Part shown: one piece after another, positions 10,957 to 22,833 of the stretch | How positions within the stretch are numbered: the stretch's first letter is position 1 | Layout: each line of letters begins with the position of its first letter | Assembly (NCBI RefSeq): GCF_022984075.1 | Contig: NZ_JALAAD010000001.1 | Coordinates: 1,654,455-1,718,454, forward strand | Origin: Synechococcus sp. C9 | GTDB taxonomy: Bacteria; Cyanobacteriota; Cyanobacteriia; Gloeomargaritales; Gloeomargaritaceae | Length of the DNA: 64,000 bases | Direction: 5' to 3' | Notes under the pieces: model-generated | The model's database searches: none | What the model saw: only the letters and a program-made list of their open reading frames with translations | Told to the model about the DNA's origin: nothing | Position numbers and translations under genes: made by a program

Positions 10957-11066
10957 TCTATAAATTCAAAGTTAGCGGTCGCAGGGGCACTGCCCCCGTA
11001 CTTGGTTCTGGAAACTTTGTGTATGCCTACGGCACGCAAGCTAATGTAAATCAAGTAGGATTGCTA
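10957..11066. repeat. Dispersed core repeat, hybrid arms
   Basis: Left arm TATAAATTCAAAGTTAGCG, core GTCGCAGGGGCACTGCCCCC, right arm GTATGCCTACGGCACGCAAG ending in the family-A terminus TAGGATTGCTA followed by TA. The left arm recurs at 23760 and, inverted, at 46497-46515. After it, 11067-11238 contains no feature I recognise apart from the spoIID-like leader region. Confidence 0.75.
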
Positions 11067-11238
11067 TAGGTTTTTATCGAGGGTAAAGAACTAAATTTTA
11101 TTTAACATAATTACTCGATTTCACCCTGATGTACTTATGTTTTTCATTTCACCCACTATCCCTGGGGTGGTAGTCGGGGCAAATGAATCCTGCTATACTT
11201 TTTGGGGGCTTGCCCGTTAATCTACGGAATTTCTTAAG

Positions 11239-12378
11239 ATGCTGTTGCTTTGGATGCGAACCACAGTTGGCGTCATTCTGGCGGGGCTGACCCTTGCCGG
11301 GGGTGTTGCCTCGGCTACGGAACTACGGGTGGGCATACAACAGGGCGCAAAAACCGTGCGGGTAGGGGCTTCTGGCAATGCCGTCGTTACCGATGGGTCA
11401 GGGCGAACCCTGGGCACGTTACCCCCCATGTTGGGTTTTGTGGCGCAGGTGCAGGGGGGGCAGGTCGTACTGCACACGTTTCGGGGACGGGACTTGTGGG
11501 TGCGTCCGACGGACAATAGCTTTGTCTTCATCAGCGATGATTGGTACCGGGGGCGGTTGCGCTTGGTGGCTCGCCCGGATGGACTGCTGGCGGTCAACCA
11601 TGTCCCCCTGGAGGAATACCTGTACAGTGTGGTCGGCTCGGAAATGTACCCCTTCTGGCCTTTGGAAGCCCTGAAAGCCCAGGCGGTAGCCGCCCGTTCC
11701 TTTATCCTGTTCCGGTTGCGCCGCCCGGCAGACCCGGATTTTGATGTGGGGCGCACCGTGACGTGGCAAGCCTACAAGGGCTACAGCCGGGAATCCGACA
11801 GCACTCGGGAAGCGGTAACTGCCACCACCGGGCAAGTGGTGACCTATCGGGGGCAAATCATCGAAGCTGTCTATCACGCCGCCTCTGGGGGACACACGGA
11901 AAACGTAGAGGATATTTGGTCCGCCCCCCGTCCGTACCTGCGGGGAGTGCCGGATTTTGACCAGGAAGCCCCCGTTTATAGTTGGCAAAAAACCTTTACC
12001 CAAGCGGAACTCAGCCGCCTACTGCCAGGGGTCGGGCAAGTGACCAGCTTGACCCCAGTGCGTACCACGCCCCAGGGACGGGTGGTGGAGATGCGGGTGA
12101 CCGGCACGACAGGAACTAAAACCTTTACCGGCTCGGAGTTGCGCCGCCTCCTTGACCTCCGTAGTACCCTGTTTCAAGTCACCCCCACCCGGGGAGATGT
12201 TGCCAGTACCAACCCGGTGAATGCCCCCGACGGCAGTTTTGAATTTCAGGGGCGGGGATTTGGGCACGGCTTGGGCATGAGCCAATGGGGAGCCTTTGGA
12301 TTAGCACAACGGGGTTACAATTACCAGCAAATTTTGCAGTACTATTACCAGGGTACCGAAATTAATTCGACCCGTTAG
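11239..12378 (+). CDS. SpoIID/LytB domain protein
   Basis: Exported protein, probably a cell-wall lytic transglycosylase-like or amidase-enhancer factor. 379 aa. N-terminal signal peptide [20 protein letters not shown] with cleavage near ASA at about residues 25-27. SpoIID core: [20 protein letters not shown] (the conserved Glu and E-M-x-P-xW), [31 protein letters not shown], and the C-terminal [19 protein letters not shown]. SpoIID of Bacillus denudes glycan; the cyanobacterial role is unknown. Its 3' end overlaps convergent mutS by 17 bp. Confidence 0.92.
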   Translation: MLLLWMRTTVGVILAGLTLAGGVASATELRVGIQQGAKTVRVGASGNAVVTDGSGRTLGTLPPMLGFVAQVQGGQVVLHTFRGRDLWVRPTDNSFVFISDDWYRGRLRLVARPDGLLAVNHVPLEEYLYSVVGSEMYPFWPLEALKAQAVAARSFILFRLRRPADPDFDVGRTVTWQAYKGYSRESDSTREAVTATTGQVVTYRGQIIEAVYHAASGGHTENVEDIWSAPRPYLRGVPDFDQEAPVYSWQKTFTQAELSRLLPGVGQVTSLTPVRTTPQGRVVEMRVTGTTGTKTFTGSELRRLLDLRSTLFQVTPTRGDVASTNPVNAPDGSFEFQGRGFGHGLGMSQWGAFGLAQRGYNYQQILQYYYQGTEINSTR

Positions 12379-14938
12379 GGGCAAACAGGGGCAATTCTCC
12401 CTGGGTGTTTTGTGAATGAACCCCATGATTTTGTAATCCTAAAGTAATTTGGGAATGCTGTTCAATGCGATGCATAATTTCCCTGGCTCGGTTAATCACC
12501 ACCGGCGGCAAACCCGCTAACCGCCCCGCTTCAATCCCATAGGAGCGATCCGCCCCCCCTGGTTGTACCTGATGCAAAAACACAATTTGATCCGCCAATT
12601 CCTGCACCACCACCTGATAATTAGCGACGTTTTTGAGGGTATTGGCTAATTCATTCAACTCGTGATAATGGGTGGCAAAAATACCCCGACACCGGAGATA
12701 AAAAGCTAGGTATTCTGCTACCGACCAGGCAATCGCCAAACCATCAAACGTCGCCGTCCCCCGCCCAATTTCATCCAAAAGTACCAACGAGCGGTCAGTC
12801 GCATGGTGCAAAATATTCGCCGTTTCGCACATTTCCACCATAAACGTAGATTGTCCGGTCGCCAGGTCATCCACCGCCCCCACCCGGGTGAAAATCCGGT
12901 CACAAATGCTGATTTTTGCCTGTAGGGCTGGGACAAAACTGCCGATCTGCGCTAATAATTGAATCAACCCCACCTGCCGCAGATAACAGCTTTTGCCACT
13001 GGCATTTGGACCCGTTAAAATCATCAAATCTGTGCCCATACCGAGATGGGTATCATTGGGGACAAAACACCCCGCCGGTAGGAGTTGTTCCACCACCGGA
13101 TGCCGCCCCTGTTTGATGGTCAATTCCCGCCCAGTGACAATTTCCGGTCGCCGATAATTGTACATCACCGCCACGTCCGCCAACCCCGCCAAAACATCTA
13201 ACGCCGCCACCTTTTGCGCCAGGGGACGAATCAATTTTTCATGCAACGAAACCGCCTGACGTAGTTGCAAAAACAGTTCATATTCCCGTTGATTGATTTC
13301 CGTTTGCAGGGTGAGAATCCTAATTTCCCGTTCCTTTAATTCCGGCGTAATATATCGTTCTTCATTGGTCAGGGTTTGCTTGCGAATATAATTTTCCGGT
13401 GCCTGTTCACTTTTCGCCCGGGTGATGCTGATATAGTAGCCAAAAGTTTTATTAAAACCCACTTTTAATGTGGCAATCCCGGTGCGGATTTTCTCCGTAA
13501 CTTCCAATTGAGCAATCCAGTTTTGATCCTCAACAAGGGTTTGTTTCAGATGATCCAATTCCTGATCCACCCCCGGTCGAATCAGACCCCCCTCGGTCAA
13601 GGTAATTGGCGGCGTTTCCACCAAAGACTGCCGTAACCGCTCTCCCAGGGCTTCTAGTTCCGGCGGTACAGTTTGTAAATCTTGTAAGTATGAAGAACGA
13701 ACCTGATCCAGCACTTGTGCCAACCGTCCGACCGCCAACAACGAATCCGCCAAAGCCAATAAATCCCGAGCGTTTGCCGTTCCCGCTTGCACCCGCCCCA
13801 AGAGGCGTTCCAGGTCATAAATTTGCTTAATATGTTCCCGCACCCGCTGGCGCAATCCTCCCTGATCCACCAGTTCTGCCACCGTATCCAACCGGGCACC
13901 AATCGCTTGGGCATCCAACAGAGGTTGCAGTAGCCACCGCCGCAGTAACCGTGCCCCCATCCCCGTCAACGTCCGGTCAATCGCCCAAAGCAAGGAACCG
14001 TGAAATGCCCCCTCCCGCACGGTTTGGGTCAATTCCAGATTGCGGCGAGTTTGCTGGTCTAACCGCATATACTCACTGACAAAATAAGTACGAGGTAATT
14101 GCAATCCGGTTTGATAGTGCCCCTGATTATTCGCCAAATATCCCAACAATCCCCCGGCGGCTTGTACTGCAAGTGGCAGTTGGTCACAACCGAGACCTTC
14201 CAAGGATTTAAGCCCATAGGTTGCTAATAAAGTCTGGCGGGCATTAGCGCCCTGAAACAGTCGCTGGGGCTGTAAGGTGTAAGTAAACTGTATGGGCAAA
14301 CCTGCGGGAATTTTCCCTGCACTTTCTCCCGGTCGCAACAAACCCACTAAATCGGGTGTTTCCACAGGGATAATAATTTCCGCCGGTTGAATGCGTAATA
14401 ACTCCTGGGTCAATACTTCCATCCCCTGGGTTTGGGTCAACCAAAATTCCCCGGTAGAAATATCCGCATACGCCAATCCCCAATGTTCCCCATGCAAGAC
14501 TAGAGCACACAAAAAATTATTTTCTCGGGCGGGTAATAGGGCTTCTTCAAGTAAGGTTCCTGGGGTAAAAACTCGGGTCACTTCCCGCCGTACCATCCGC
14601 CGTTCTCGCTCAGCAATAGCGGCATCTTCCGTTTGATCACAAATCGCCACGGCATACCCTTTTTTGAGGAGTTGATTGGCGTACCTTTCTAAAGCGTGTT
14701 GGGGCACACCCGCCATCGGCACTTTACCAATTTCTTTACCCCCATGTTTACTGGTCAAATAGAGTTCTAATTCCCTGGCAATCGTAATCGCATCCTGAAA
14801 AAAGGTTTCATAAAAATCCCCAACCCGGTATAGTAATAGGGCATGATTATATTGATCTTTAACCTGGCAATAATGCCGCAACATATCCACCAATTGTTCC
14901 CGGTCAACCTGTTGATAATTACTATTTTCCAGCATCAC
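12362..14938 (-). CDS. mutS: DNA mismatch repair protein MutS
   Basis: Recognises mismatches and recruits MutL. 858 aa, full length. N-terminal mismatch-recognition domain includes [13 protein letters not shown] (the Phe-x-Glu of MutS1). Walker A is [17 protein letters not shown] at about residue 620; Walker B region [20 protein letters not shown]; then [12 protein letters not shown]. The GPNASGKS form (Ser for Met) is common in cyanobacteria. Third gene of a radical SAM-mnmE-mutS cluster (46-nt gap after mnmE). Confidence 0.98.
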   Translation of the reverse strand: MMLENSNYQQVDREQLVDMLRHYCQVKDQYNHALLLYRVGDFYETFFQDAITIARELELYLTSKHGGKEIGKVPMAGVPQHALERYANQLLKKGYAVAICDQTEDAAIAERERRMVRREVTRVFTPGTLLEEALLPARENNFLCALVLHGEHWGLAYADISTGEFWLTQTQGMEVLTQELLRIQPAEIIIPVETPDLVGLLRPGESAGKIPAGLPIQFTYTLQPQRLFQGANARQTLLATYGLKSLEGLGCDQLPLAVQAAGGLLGYLANNQGHYQTGLQLPRTYFVSEYMRLDQQTRRNLELTQTVREGAFHGSLLWAIDRTLTGMGARLLRRWLLQPLLDAQAIGARLDTVAELVDQGGLRQRVREHIKQIYDLERLLGRVQAGTANARDLLALADSLLAVGRLAQVLDQVRSSYLQDLQTVPPELEALGERLRQSLVETPPITLTEGGLIRPGVDQELDHLKQTLVEDQNWIAQLEVTEKIRTGIATLKVGFNKTFGYYISITRAKSEQAPENYIRKQTLTNEERYITPELKEREIRILTLQTEINQREYELFLQLRQAVSLHEKLIRPLAQKVAALDVLAGLADVAVMYNYRRPEIVTGRELTIKQGRHPVVEQLLPAGCFVPNDTHLGMGTDLMILTGPNASGKSCYLRQVGLIQLLAQIGSFVPALQAKISICDRIFTRVGAVDDLATGQSTFMVEMCETANILHHATDRSLVLLDEIGRGTATFDGLAIAWSVAEYLAFYLRCRGIFATHYHELNELANTLKNVANYQVVVQELADQIVFLHQVQPGGADRSYGIEAGRLAGLPPVVINRAREIMHRIEQHSQITLGLQNHGVHSQNTQGELPLFAPNGSN

Positions 14939-14984
14939 CGTAACCCCTTGTTCTCTATCCCATTATAATCCCTGTGGTTGAGAC

Positions 14985-16352
14985 TTATTTACCGATACAA
15001 AATTTACTAAAAATGCGGTCAAGGACGGGTTCTGTAATATCCTCGCCGGTGATGCTACCCAAGGCTTGGATGGCGGTGCGTAAATCAATCGTCCAAAAAT
15101 CAATGGGTAATCCCTGGGCAATCGTCATTTGCATATTTTCTAAGGCTTTTTGAGTGGTTAATAAAGCAGTTTGTTGCCGCTGGTTAATGGTATAGGTCAG
15201 ATTTGTTTGTTGTACCGTCCCTGCTTGCACCAGAGCTAATAATGCGGTTTCTAATTGGTCAATCCCCGTTTGATGCACCGCTGATGTGTAAATTATGGGT
15301 TTTATTGCTAATGGCATCCTGGGCAATTCGGTCACCAAATCTATTTTATTCATCACTACGATTACCCTTTGGCTATCTAATTCCTGATAGAGGGTGGCAT
15401 CCTCAGAAGTCCAGCCGGTCAACGCATTAATAACTAAGAGAATTACATCAGCTTTTTGGATTGCTTTTCGGGAGCGTTCAATGCCAATTTGTTCTACGGG
15501 GTCATCGGTCGCCCGAATCCCAGCGGTATCCAAAATCTCCACCGGTATGCCCTGCACAACTAAATAGGCATCCACCACATCTCTGGTTGTACCTGGTAAA
15601 TCCGTGACAATGGCTCGGTCAGTTTGGCTCCAAGCATTTAACAAACTCGATTTGCCCACGTTGGGACGACCAACAATTGCTACTTTAATTCCCCGGCGCA
15701 ATAGTTCACCCCGTTCGGCAGTTGCTAATAGTTGATTTACCTGTATTAAAATGTCAGAAATTTGTTTTCGCACCCACTCAATATCTAACTTGGGCAAATC
15801 CTCATCAAAATCAATTCGAGCTTCTAATTCCGCCAATAAATCCAAACATTGACTCCGTAAACTACGAATCTGTTGACCCAATTTTCCCTGCAAAACTGCT
15901 AGAGCATTTTCCGCCGAAGCCGTTGATTTTGCCCCTACCAAATCGGCAATTGCTTCCGCCTGAGTCAAATCCAATCGCCCGTTCAACACAGCACGCAGGG
16001 TAAATTCCCCTGGACGGGCTAACCGTGCCCCCTGTTCAATACATAAATGCAGGACTTTTTGTACCGTGATCATTCCCCCATGACAGTGAAATTCCACCAC
16101 ATCTTCCCGGGTATAGGAACGGGGAGCCAGCATCAACAAAAGCAATGCTTCATCAACAATTTGCCCGCTTGAATTTTTCACATAACCGTATAAAATTCGA
16201 TGACTTTCCCAAGTTTGTTTCCCTGGGGCATGAAAAATCGTTTGGGCAATTTTCAAGCTATCAACACCGGACAAACGCACGATGGCAATACTTCCCTGCT
16301 CAGGAGCAACCGCTGTCGCAATCGCCGCAATCGTGTCCCCTAAATTTAACAT
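14985..16352 (-). CDS. mnmE: tRNA-5-carboxymethylaminomethyl-2-thiouridine GTPase MnmE
   Basis: With MnmG modifies wobble U34 in certain tRNAs. 455 aa. N-terminal folate-binding domain ([20 protein letters not shown]), helical domain, inserted G domain with G1 [15 protein letters not shown]2/G3 [10 protein letters not shown] and ILDTAGIR, G4 MNKID, and the C-terminal FCIGK, the C-[IL]-G-K box that activates the substrate. Start overlaps the upstream radical SAM stop (TAATG), so coupled. Confidence 0.97.
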   Translation of the reverse strand: MLNLGDTIAAIATAVAPEQGSIAIVRLSGVDSLKIAQTIFHAPGKQTWESHRILYGYVKNSSGQIVDEALLLLMLAPRSYTREDVVEFHCHGGMITVQKVLHLCIEQGARLARPGEFTLRAVLNGRLDLTQAEAIADLVGAKSTASAENALAVLQGKLGQQIRSLRSQCLDLLAELEARIDFDEDLPKLDIEWVRKQISDILIQVNQLLATAERGELLRRGIKVAIVGRPNVGKSSLLNAWSQTDRAIVTDLPGTTRDVVDAYLVVQGIPVEILDTAGIRATDDPVEQIGIERSRKAIQKADVILLVINALTGWTSEDATLYQELDSQRVIVVMNKIDLVTELPRMPLAIKPIIYTSAVHQTGIDQLETALLALVQAGTVQQTNLTYTINQRQQTALLTTQKALENMQMTIAQGLPIDFWTIDLRTAIQALGSITGEDITEPVLDRIFSKFCIGK

Positions 16353-18928
16353 TAATGACTGCGAAAAATTAACTTTTCTCGATGAATATGAATCAGATTA
16401 ACACCTGGGGAGCCAATCTTTTGAAATAAAAATAGCACATGGTCAGGATGGAGGGATTGACCATCGTTACTCCAAGCCCCTTCGTAAAGGATTTCTGCTT
16501 GGTTACCAGCAAGTTTAATAAGTTCTAAATGATGTAATTTGTCTCGTAAATTAATCCGCTTGGGTTTACCACTTTTGGTTTGCCCTTCCCACCATAATTC
16601 TGAGGTAGCTAGGATTTGATGTACCCATGCTTCCCAATCGGCTGTTACTGAAGCGTCATCTACAGCAAAGGTCAACCGATATTGGGTAGCAATCAAGGAT
16701 TGGGTATTGGATGGACAATTTACGGGAATTTCCGTAATTTCATACAGGGGAATATCCGCCGGTAATTGGGCTTTTAATTGTTCTAAAAACTCTTGGGGAT
16801 CGCAGGTTTTATACAATTCAAAATCAATAATTTCACCCGCACTGGTTGCCCCCAGTGGTAAGGCACTTGCAGGCATTAATCGTGCCCCCGGATGAAACCC
16901 TTCACTGTAGGAAATGGGTAAATTGGCTCGCCGAATTGCCCGGTCAAATAAACGCACCAAATCCAAGTGACTTAACAGTGCCAATTCCCCTTGTTTGCCA
17001 AATTTTAGGCGTAATCTTTGCACCCGTTGGGTAGGAATTCTGGTCGTAACTTTTTCCTTGGGCAAGGGCGGCGGTGGCACCACCACATTATGACCCAAAT
17101 CAATCCCACACACCCCACAATGGGAGCATCCTTCAAATGAACAATCCGGTACGGTGGCAGTTGCTAATGCCCGTTGCAAGTCATCTACCAGCCACTTTTT
17201 ATCAATGCCCGTATCCAGATGATCCCAAGGTAAACTTTGGGTGAGTAACTGTTCATAATCTACGGATTCAAACCACTGTCCCTGTTCAATCGTGCGATAT
17301 TTCCAGGTTAAATTTGATTCCTCAATCGCTTGCGACCACGCCGCATAAGCCCGTTCTAAAGATTCCCACCAGGCATCCATGCCCGCTCCCAATTCCCATG
17401 CCCGCTGAATCACTTTTCCCAGGGAGCGATCCCCCCGTCCTAAAAAATCTTCCATTGCGGAAATGCGTACATCCGTAAAATTGGCTTTGAGATGGCGAAT
17501 GAACTTAAATTCTTGTTTGAGTAATTCCTGTTTGCGGATAAATTCAGCAGTCGCTACGGAATGCCATTGAAAAGGCGTATGGGGTTTGGGAGTAAAATTA
17601 GAAATCGTCACATGAAAACCTAAGGGTTTTCGTCCTGCCCCTCGACATTCGCGCTGGAGCCATTTTAAGGTTTCGGCGATGCCCACCACATCCGCATCCG
17701 TTTCGCCGGGCAAACCAATCATAAAATACAGTTTGACCCGATCCCAACCCTGTTCCCAAGCGGTTTTTACCCCCCGCAAAAGTTCCTCGTTGGTTAACCC
17801 TTTATTGATAATGTCCCGCAGGCGTTGAGTGCCCGCTTCCGGTGCAAAAGTTAACCCCCCTTTGCGAGTGCCGCCAATAATTTCTGCAATATGTTCATCA
17901 AAGCGATCCACCCGCTGGCTGGGTAGGGATAAACTTACCGGTTGGTCGTGTAATTTCTGCTTAATTTCTAACCCCACCGCCGGTAGGGATAGGTAATCGG
18001 AACAACTCAACGATAGTAGGGAAAATTCATTAAATCCGGTCGCTCGCATCCCCTGTTCAATGGTTTGAATCACCGTTTCCGGTGCCACATCCCGTGCCGG
18101 TCGGGTGAGCATTCCCGGCTGACAAAAACGGCATCCTCTGGTGCATCCCCGCCGAATTTCTACCGTTAAGCGGTCATGCACCGTTTCCACATAGGGCACC
18201 AACCCGATGCCATAGGCAGGAATCGGGGTCGCCACCCGTCGCAGGATTTTTTTCGGGACATCAGGGCGTAAAGGCACCACCGCCCCATCCGGTTGGGGGG
18301 CATAAAATTCGGGCACATACACCCCTGGAATTTGCGCCAAATCCAGTAATAATTCTCTGCGAGATAAACCCGCCGCTTTCCCCTCTTGAATAACCAAACC
18401 AATTTCTGGCAGTAATTCTTCCCCGTCCCCGAGGGCAAAAAAATCGAAAAATTCCGCATAGGGCTCCGGGTTGCCAGTTGCCGTTGGTCCCCCTGCAAAA
18501 ATCAAGGGATAATCGCCATTGCTCCGGGCGTGACTGGTTAGAGGAATGCCTGCCAAATCGAGCATTTCCAGGATATTGGTGGCACCCAATTCATAGCTTA
18601 AACTGAAGCCAATCAGGTCAAATTCCCGTAAACTCCGGCGGGATTCCACAGCAAACAGGGGGGTCTGGGTTGCCCTTAATTTGGCGGCGAAATCCGGTGC
18701 GGGTAAATAGGCTCGGTCACACAATTGATCCGGTTGGGCGTTGATAATATTGTAGAGAATAATATGCCCTAGATTTGATGCCCCCACTTCGTACAATTCG
18801 GGGTAGCTTAGTACCCAATGTACCTGGGCTTTGTCCCAAGGTTTGTGAATGGCTCCCAGTTCTTGCCCTAAATAACGGGCGGGTTTACTAACATCTGAAT
18901 TGAGTAAGGAGGTAACGGCTACAGGCAT
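16352..18928 (-). CDS. TIGR03960-type radical SAM protein fused to a DUF2344 (TIGR03936) domain
   Basis: 858 aa. An N-terminal B12-binding-like half (about 1-230) precedes the radical SAM core with the [4Fe-4S] motif [14 protein letters not shown] (C-x3-C-x2-C) at about residue 260. [17 protein letters not shown] and [14 protein letters not shown]-like segments follow. From about residue 620 comes the TIGR03936/DUF2344 domain ([37 protein letters not shown]). Cyanobacteria carry the two as one fusion, other bacteria sometimes split them. The reaction is unknown; linkage with rnase G/rplU elsewhere and with mnmE here hints at RNA or ribosome modification. First gene of the cluster. Confidence 0.9.
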   Translation of the reverse strand: MPVAVTSLLNSDVSKPARYLGQELGAIHKPWDKAQVHWVLSYPELYEVGASNLGHIILYNIINAQPDQLCDRAYLPAPDFAAKLRATQTPLFAVESRRSLREFDLIGFSLSYELGATNILEMLDLAGIPLTSHARSNGDYPLIFAGGPTATGNPEPYAEFFDFFALGDGEELLPEIGLVIQEGKAAGLSRRELLLDLAQIPGVYVPEFYAPQPDGAVVPLRPDVPKKILRRVATPIPAYGIGLVPYVETVHDRLTVEIRRGCTRGCRFCQPGMLTRPARDVAPETVIQTIEQGMRATGFNEFSLLSLSCSDYLSLPAVGLEIKQKLHDQPVSLSLPSQRVDRFDEHIAEIIGGTRKGGLTFAPEAGTQRLRDIINKGLTNEELLRGVKTAWEQGWDRVKLYFMIGLPGETDADVVGIAETLKWLQRECRGAGRKPLGFHVTISNFTPKPHTPFQWHSVATAEFIRKQELLKQEFKFIRHLKANFTDVRISAMEDFLGRGDRSLGKVIQRAWELGAGMDAWWESLERAYAAWSQAIEESNLTWKYRTIEQGQWFESVDYEQLLTQSLPWDHLDTGIDKKWLVDDLQRALATATVPDCSFEGCSHCGVCGIDLGHNVVVPPPPLPKEKVTTRIPTQRVQRLRLKFGKQGELALLSHLDLVRLFDRAIRRANLPISYSEGFHPGARLMPASALPLGATSAGEIIDFELYKTCDPQEFLEQLKAQLPADIPLYEITEIPVNCPSNTQSLIATQYRLTFAVDDASVTADWEAWVHQILATSELWWEGQTKSGKPKRINLRDKLHHLELIKLAGNQAEILYEGAWSNDGQSLHPDHVLFLFQKIGSPGVNLIHIHREKLIFRSH

Positions 18929-19071
18929 CAGTTATTCCCACCGAGTATTTTGCTTGATTGGTATTTTAATGGTTCTCATCCGTGCTGTTCTTTATTTTTG
19001 GTGATCCATTTGCGTAAAATAGGAAATTAGCGTGTATCCATACCTAGTATAACCTGAGAAACTCGGACAGC

Positions 19072-19365
19072 ATGGCGGATCGTGAGGACTTGAACCGGCG
19101 ATTGGAACGGTTAGCCGTCAGTCGCCAACAATCCTGGGAAGCGGTACGGGAGGCGCAAGCCTTGGTACGGGCAGGCATCGCCAACTTTGAGAACCGCCCC
19201 CCCCGCTGGGCGAAACCTGCTCCAGTATCCCCAAAAACTACTCCCCCCCTTCCTACTCCTCGCCCTTGGTACGAGCGGCTATCCCCCCGGTTTTGGCAGG
19301 CACTCCCGATTTTTATCGGCACGGTTTTGGGCTTACTGTTGGCGGACTGGTGGGGGGCTTGGTAG
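19072..19365 (+). CDS. Small hypothetical membrane-anchored protein
   Basis: 97 aa, family not recognised. Charged helical N-terminal half (DREDLNRRLERLAVSRQQ, likely short coiled coil), Pro-rich linker at about 45-65, and a single C-terminal transmembrane helix (FWQALPIFIGTVLGLLLADWW). A tail-anchored layout with cytoplasmic N-terminus is likely. The stop codon TAG is followed at once by the purN start, so the pair is cotranscribed. Divergent from the radical SAM operon. Confidence 0.7.
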   Translation: MADREDLNRRLERLAVSRQQSWEAVREAQALVRAGIANFENRPPRWAKPAPVSPKTTPPLPTPRPWYERLSPRFWQALPIFIGTVLGLLLADWWGAW

Positions 19366-19986
19366 GTGGACGTTTTGACCGTACCGGAGCATTGCCCGGA
19401 CTACCGGGGGGAACCCCTGCGCTTGGGGATTTTAGCGTCGGGAAATGGGAGTAATTTCACCGCTATTGTGGAGGCGATTTCTGCCCAAACATTACCCGCT
19501 GTGATCACAGGGGTGATCTACAACAATCCGGGGGCAGGGGTGGTGCAACGGGCGCAAGCGGCGGGGGTCAAAAGTCACCTGGTCAACCATCGGGATTATC
19601 CCGACCGGGAGAGCTTTGATCAGGATATTGTCAGTACATTGAAAAATTGGGGCACTGAGTGGGTGGTCATGGCGGGGTGGATGCGGCAGGCGACTGAGGT
19701 GTTATTACAGCCGTTTGGGGCGCAGGTGTTGAATATCCATCCCAGTTTGCTTCCGGCGTTTCCAGGCATCAAGGCGGTGGAGCGGGCGTTAGCGGCGGGG
19801 GTGAAAATTACCGGCTGTACGGTGCATCGGGTGGTCTTGGCGGTGGACAGCGGGCCCATCATTGCCCAGGCGGCGGTGCCAGTTCTACCCGGGGATACGG
19901 TCGCCAGTTTGCACGCTCGGATTCAACAGCAGGAGCATCGGTTGTATCCCCAAGCGATTCTTTGGGCGGCGGTGGGAAATTCCTGA
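19366..19986 (+). CDS. purN: Phosphoribosylglycinamide formyltransferase (GAR transformylase)
   Basis: Third step of purine synthesis, using 10-formyl-THF. 206 aa. Motifs: LGILASGNGSNFTAIVEAI (phosphate loop), catalytic LNIHPSLLPAFPGIKAVERA (Asn, His), and GCTVHRVVLAVDSGPIIAQA with the catalytic Asp. GTG start at 19366 directly after the upstream stop. The first 15 residues are not conserved and the true start could be a little later. Confidence 0.96.
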   Translation: MDVLTVPEHCPDYRGEPLRLGILASGNGSNFTAIVEAISAQTLPAVITGVIYNNPGAGVVQRAQAAGVKSHLVNHRDYPDRESFDQDIVSTLKNWGTEWVVMAGWMRQATEVLLQPFGAQVLNIHPSLLPAFPGIKAVERALAAGVKITGCTVHRVVLAVDSGPIIAQAAVPVLPGDTVASLHARIQQQEHRLYPQAILWAAVGNS

Positions 19987-20036
19987 CGGGGCGTTTATAC
20001 TGAAGTGTGGTAGCCCCTGCCTTTGAGGTCACACCC

Positions 20037-21218
20037 ATGACAATGATTAAAACCCGCACCGACCCGATGGTGATCAACTTCGGTCCGCATCATCCCTCCA
20101 TGCACGGGGTGTTGCGCCTGATGGTCACCCTAGACGGGGAAAATGTGATTGACTGCGAGCCGGTATTGGGATATTTGCATCGCTCGATGGAAAAAATTGC
20201 TGAAAACCGGACGGTGGTGCAGTATTTGCCCTACGTGACCCGGTGGGACTACCTGGCGACCATGTTTACCGAAGCGATCACGGTGAATGCGCCGGAAAAA
20301 TTGGCGGATGTGCCGGTGCCCAAACGGGCGAGTTATATCCGGGTGATCATGCTGGAATTGAGCCGGATTGCCTCCCATTTGCTCTGGCTTGGCCCTTTTT
20401 TGGCGGATGTGGGAGCGCAAACCCCATTCTTTTACATCTTCCGGGAACGGGAAATGGTCTATGACCTGTTTGAAGCCGCCACCGGGATGCGGATGATGCA
20501 CAATTACTTCCGGGTGGGGGGGGTCGCCGCCGATTTGCCCTACGGTTGGGTGGATAAGTGCGAGGATTTTTGTAACTATTTCCTGCCCAAGGTGGACGAG
20601 TACGAGCGGTTGATCACGGATAATCCGATTTTCCGCAAACGGGTGCAGGGGGTGGGCACGCTTTCCCGGGAAGATGCGATCAATTGGGGGATGTCGGGGC
20701 CGATGTTGCGGGCTTCTGGGGTGAAATGGGATTTGCGGAAGGTGGATCACTACGAGTGTTACGACGATTTTGACTGGGAAGTGCAGTGGGCGACGGATGG
20801 GGATTGTTTTGCCCGCTATGTGGTGCGTCTCGGGGAAATGCGGCAGTCCGCCAAAATTATCCAGCAGGCGTTGAAGGGCTTACCCGGTGGACCCTATGAA
20901 AATTTAGAAGCCAAGCGGATCAGCAGTGGCCCGAAATCCGAATGGGGTGGCTTTGATTATCAATTTATTAGCAAAAAATCCTCCCCGACGTTTAAGATTC
21001 CCAAGGGCGAGCATTATGTGCGGGTGGAGGCGCCCAAGGGGGAATTGGGGGTTTATATCCTCGGGGATGATAGTGTGTTTCCTTGGCGGTGGAAAATCCG
21101 TCCACCTGGATTTATCAATTTGCAGGTTTTACCCCAGTTGGTGCGGGGGATGAAGGTGGCAGATATTATGGCGATTTTGGGCAGTATTGACATCATTATG
21201 GGTGAGGTGGATCGCTAA
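20037..21218 (+). CDS. ndhH: NDH-1 subunit H (49-kDa subunit)
   Basis: Peripheral-arm subunit of the thylakoid NAD(P)H-quinone/ferredoxin-plastoquinone oxidoreductase complex. The ATG at 20037 gives 393 aa, the usual cyanobacterial length; an in-frame upstream start at 20007 would add ten non-conserved residues. Starts [20 protein letters not shown] and continues with MHGVLRLMV and [15 protein letters not shown]. Its stop overlaps the ndhA start (TAATG). Confidence 0.98.
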   Translation: MTMIKTRTDPMVINFGPHHPSMHGVLRLMVTLDGENVIDCEPVLGYLHRSMEKIAENRTVVQYLPYVTRWDYLATMFTEAITVNAPEKLADVPVPKRASYIRVIMLELSRIASHLLWLGPFLADVGAQTPFFYIFREREMVYDLFEAATGMRMMHNYFRVGGVAADLPYGWVDKCEDFCNYFLPKVDEYERLITDNPIFRKRVQGVGTLSREDAINWGMSGPMLRASGVKWDLRKVDHYECYDDFDWEVQWATDGDCFARYVVRLGEMRQSAKIIQQALKGLPGGPYENLEAKRISSGPKSEWGGFDYQFISKKSSPTFKIPKGEHYVRVEAPKGELGVYILGDDSVFPWRWKIRPPGFINLQVLPQLVRGMKVADIMAILGSIDIIMGEVDR

Positions 21219-22336
21219 TGGAAACCGGGATTGATTTACAGCACTCATTCGTCCAATGGCTGGAAGGGGTGGGGGTCACGCCGGGGTTGGCTCATGCCCT
21301 GTGGTTGCCCTTGCCGATGGTGTTGGTGCTGACGTTTGCGACCCTGTGGGCGTTGGTGGCGACTTGGTTGGAGCGGAAGGTGTCGGCGGCGGTGCAACAA
21401 CGGATTGGGCCGGAGTATGCGGGGCCGTTGGGGATGCTGATCCCGATTGCGGATGTGGTGAAGTTGTTGGTTAAGGAAAATGTGCGCCCGGCTAAGGCGG
21501 ATGGTTGGTTATTCTCCCTGGGGCCGGTGGTGGTGGTGATGGCGGTGCTGTTGGCCTATGTGATCGTGCCGTTTGGTCATAACATTGTCATTACGGATTT
21601 GGGGGTGGGAATTTTCCTGTGGATTGCCATTTCCAGCATTGCCCCGATTGGTTTGTTGATGGCGGGGTACGGTTCCAACAATAAGTATTCCCTGTTGGGG
21701 GGACTGCGGGCGGCGGCGCAATCCATTAGCTATGAGGTGCCTTTGGCGTTGGCGGTGTTGGCGGTGGCGATGATGTCCAACAGCCTCAGCACGATTGACA
21801 TTGTGGATCAGCAGACGGGCTATGGCATTTTGGGCTGGAATGTGTGGCGGCAACCGGTGGGGTTTGTGATCTTCTGGATTGCGGCTTTGGCGGAATGTGA
21901 GCGTCTGCCTTTTGATTTGCCGGAGGCGGAGGAGGAGTTGGTGGCGGGGTATCAGACGGAATATACGGCGGTGAATTTCATGCTGTTTTACGCTGGTTCC
22001 TATCTCAATTTGGTCTTATCCTGCCTTCTGGTGGCGGTGCTGTACCTGGGGGGTTGGGAGTCGCCGGTGTCGGTGGATGCCCTGGCGGGTTGGCTGAATT
22101 TGAGTTTGGACAATCCCCTGGTGCAGGTGATCGCCGGGATGTTGGGGATTACGATGACGCTGATTAAGGCGTATTTCATGCTCTTTTTAGCCATTCTCCT
22201 GCGCTGGACGGTGCCCCGGGTGCGGATTGACCAGTTATTAGACCTAGGTTGGAAGTTCCTCCTGCCGGTGGCTTTGGCGAATTTGCTGATGACGGCGGCG
22301 TTGAAGCTGACTTTTCCGGGGGTGTTTGGCGGTTAG
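21218..22336 (+). CDS. ndhA: NDH-1 subunit A (membrane subunit 1)
   Basis: Membrane subunit at the junction of NDH-1 arms, contributing to the quinone site. 372 aa with about eight transmembrane helices. Signature [20 protein letters not shown]-like segment is seen as [20 protein letters not shown] at about 45-65, and [20 protein letters not shown] at about 225. Overlaps ndhH by 1 nt. The usual cyanobacterial downstream genes ndhI-ndhG-ndhE are absent here. Confidence 0.98.
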   Translation: METGIDLQHSFVQWLEGVGVTPGLAHALWLPLPMVLVLTFATLWALVATWLERKVSAAVQQRIGPEYAGPLGMLIPIADVVKLLVKENVRPAKADGWLFSLGPVVVVMAVLLAYVIVPFGHNIVITDLGVGIFLWIAISSIAPIGLLMAGYGSNNKYSLLGGLRAAAQSISYEVPLALAVLAVAMMSNSLSTIDIVDQQTGYGILGWNVWRQPVGFVIFWIAALAECERLPFDLPEAEEELVAGYQTEYTAVNFMLFYAGSYLNLVLSCLLVAVLYLGGWESPVSVDALAGWLNLSLDNPLVQVIAGMLGITMTLIKAYFMLFLAILLRWTVPRVRIDQLLDLGWKFLLPVALANLLMTAALKLTFPGVFGG

Positions 22337-22445
22337 GTCTGATGGAGGGATGGCGCAACGGTTAGATTGTCACGGAACCTGGGAATGCTGGTGGGGGCGT
22401 TGCCTTTCCTGAATTTCCGGGAAGTTGAATAGGGATTGGGAAGCG

Positions 22446-22811
22446 ATGAATTCTGAGCAATTTGATCAGATTAACCGCTTGTTTCAATTAACCTTTCAAA
22501 TTGGCGACCGTTTGGGGTGTGAGTCTTCTGATCCCGCCCAGTTGTTACTGACCAATCAGCCTAGTTTAGACGCAAGCCGCATCTACTTCCCTGCGGATTA
22601 CACCTATGAAGTTCTGGATGCGGAAGTGTGGAATGATTATATGACTGAGGTATCGCCCTTAGCAGAAATAGCCGACATTTTGCAAGCCTATCCCCTCACC
22701 TATGGTATTTATCGTCAAGATGCGGTGTCTTGGTGGGTCTGCGCTTTTTGGTTGAGCCAAGAGGGCTTGGGAATGAACGTGCTCTTACGGGCACACCGAG
22801 TGGAAACTTAG
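22446..22811 (+). CDS. Hypothetical protein
   Basis: 121 aa from ATG at 22446 (an in-frame TTG at 22425 would add seven residues). Not recognised. Soluble, acidic and rich in aromatic residues, no signal peptide. Starts MNSEQFDQINRLFQLTFQIG and ends in a Trp-rich segment (DAVSWWVCAFWLSQEG). Lies 109 nt after ndhA and just before the IS5-type element, so it could be cotranscribed with ndhHA. Confidence 0.6.
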   Translation: MNSEQFDQINRLFQLTFQIGDRLGCESSDPAQLLLTNQPSLDASRIYFPADYTYEVLDAEVWNDYMTEVSPLAEIADILQAYPLTYGIYRQDAVSWWVCAFWLSQEGLGMNVLLRAHRVET

Positions 22812-22833
22812 CAGTTTCATCAAGTTCGGAATA

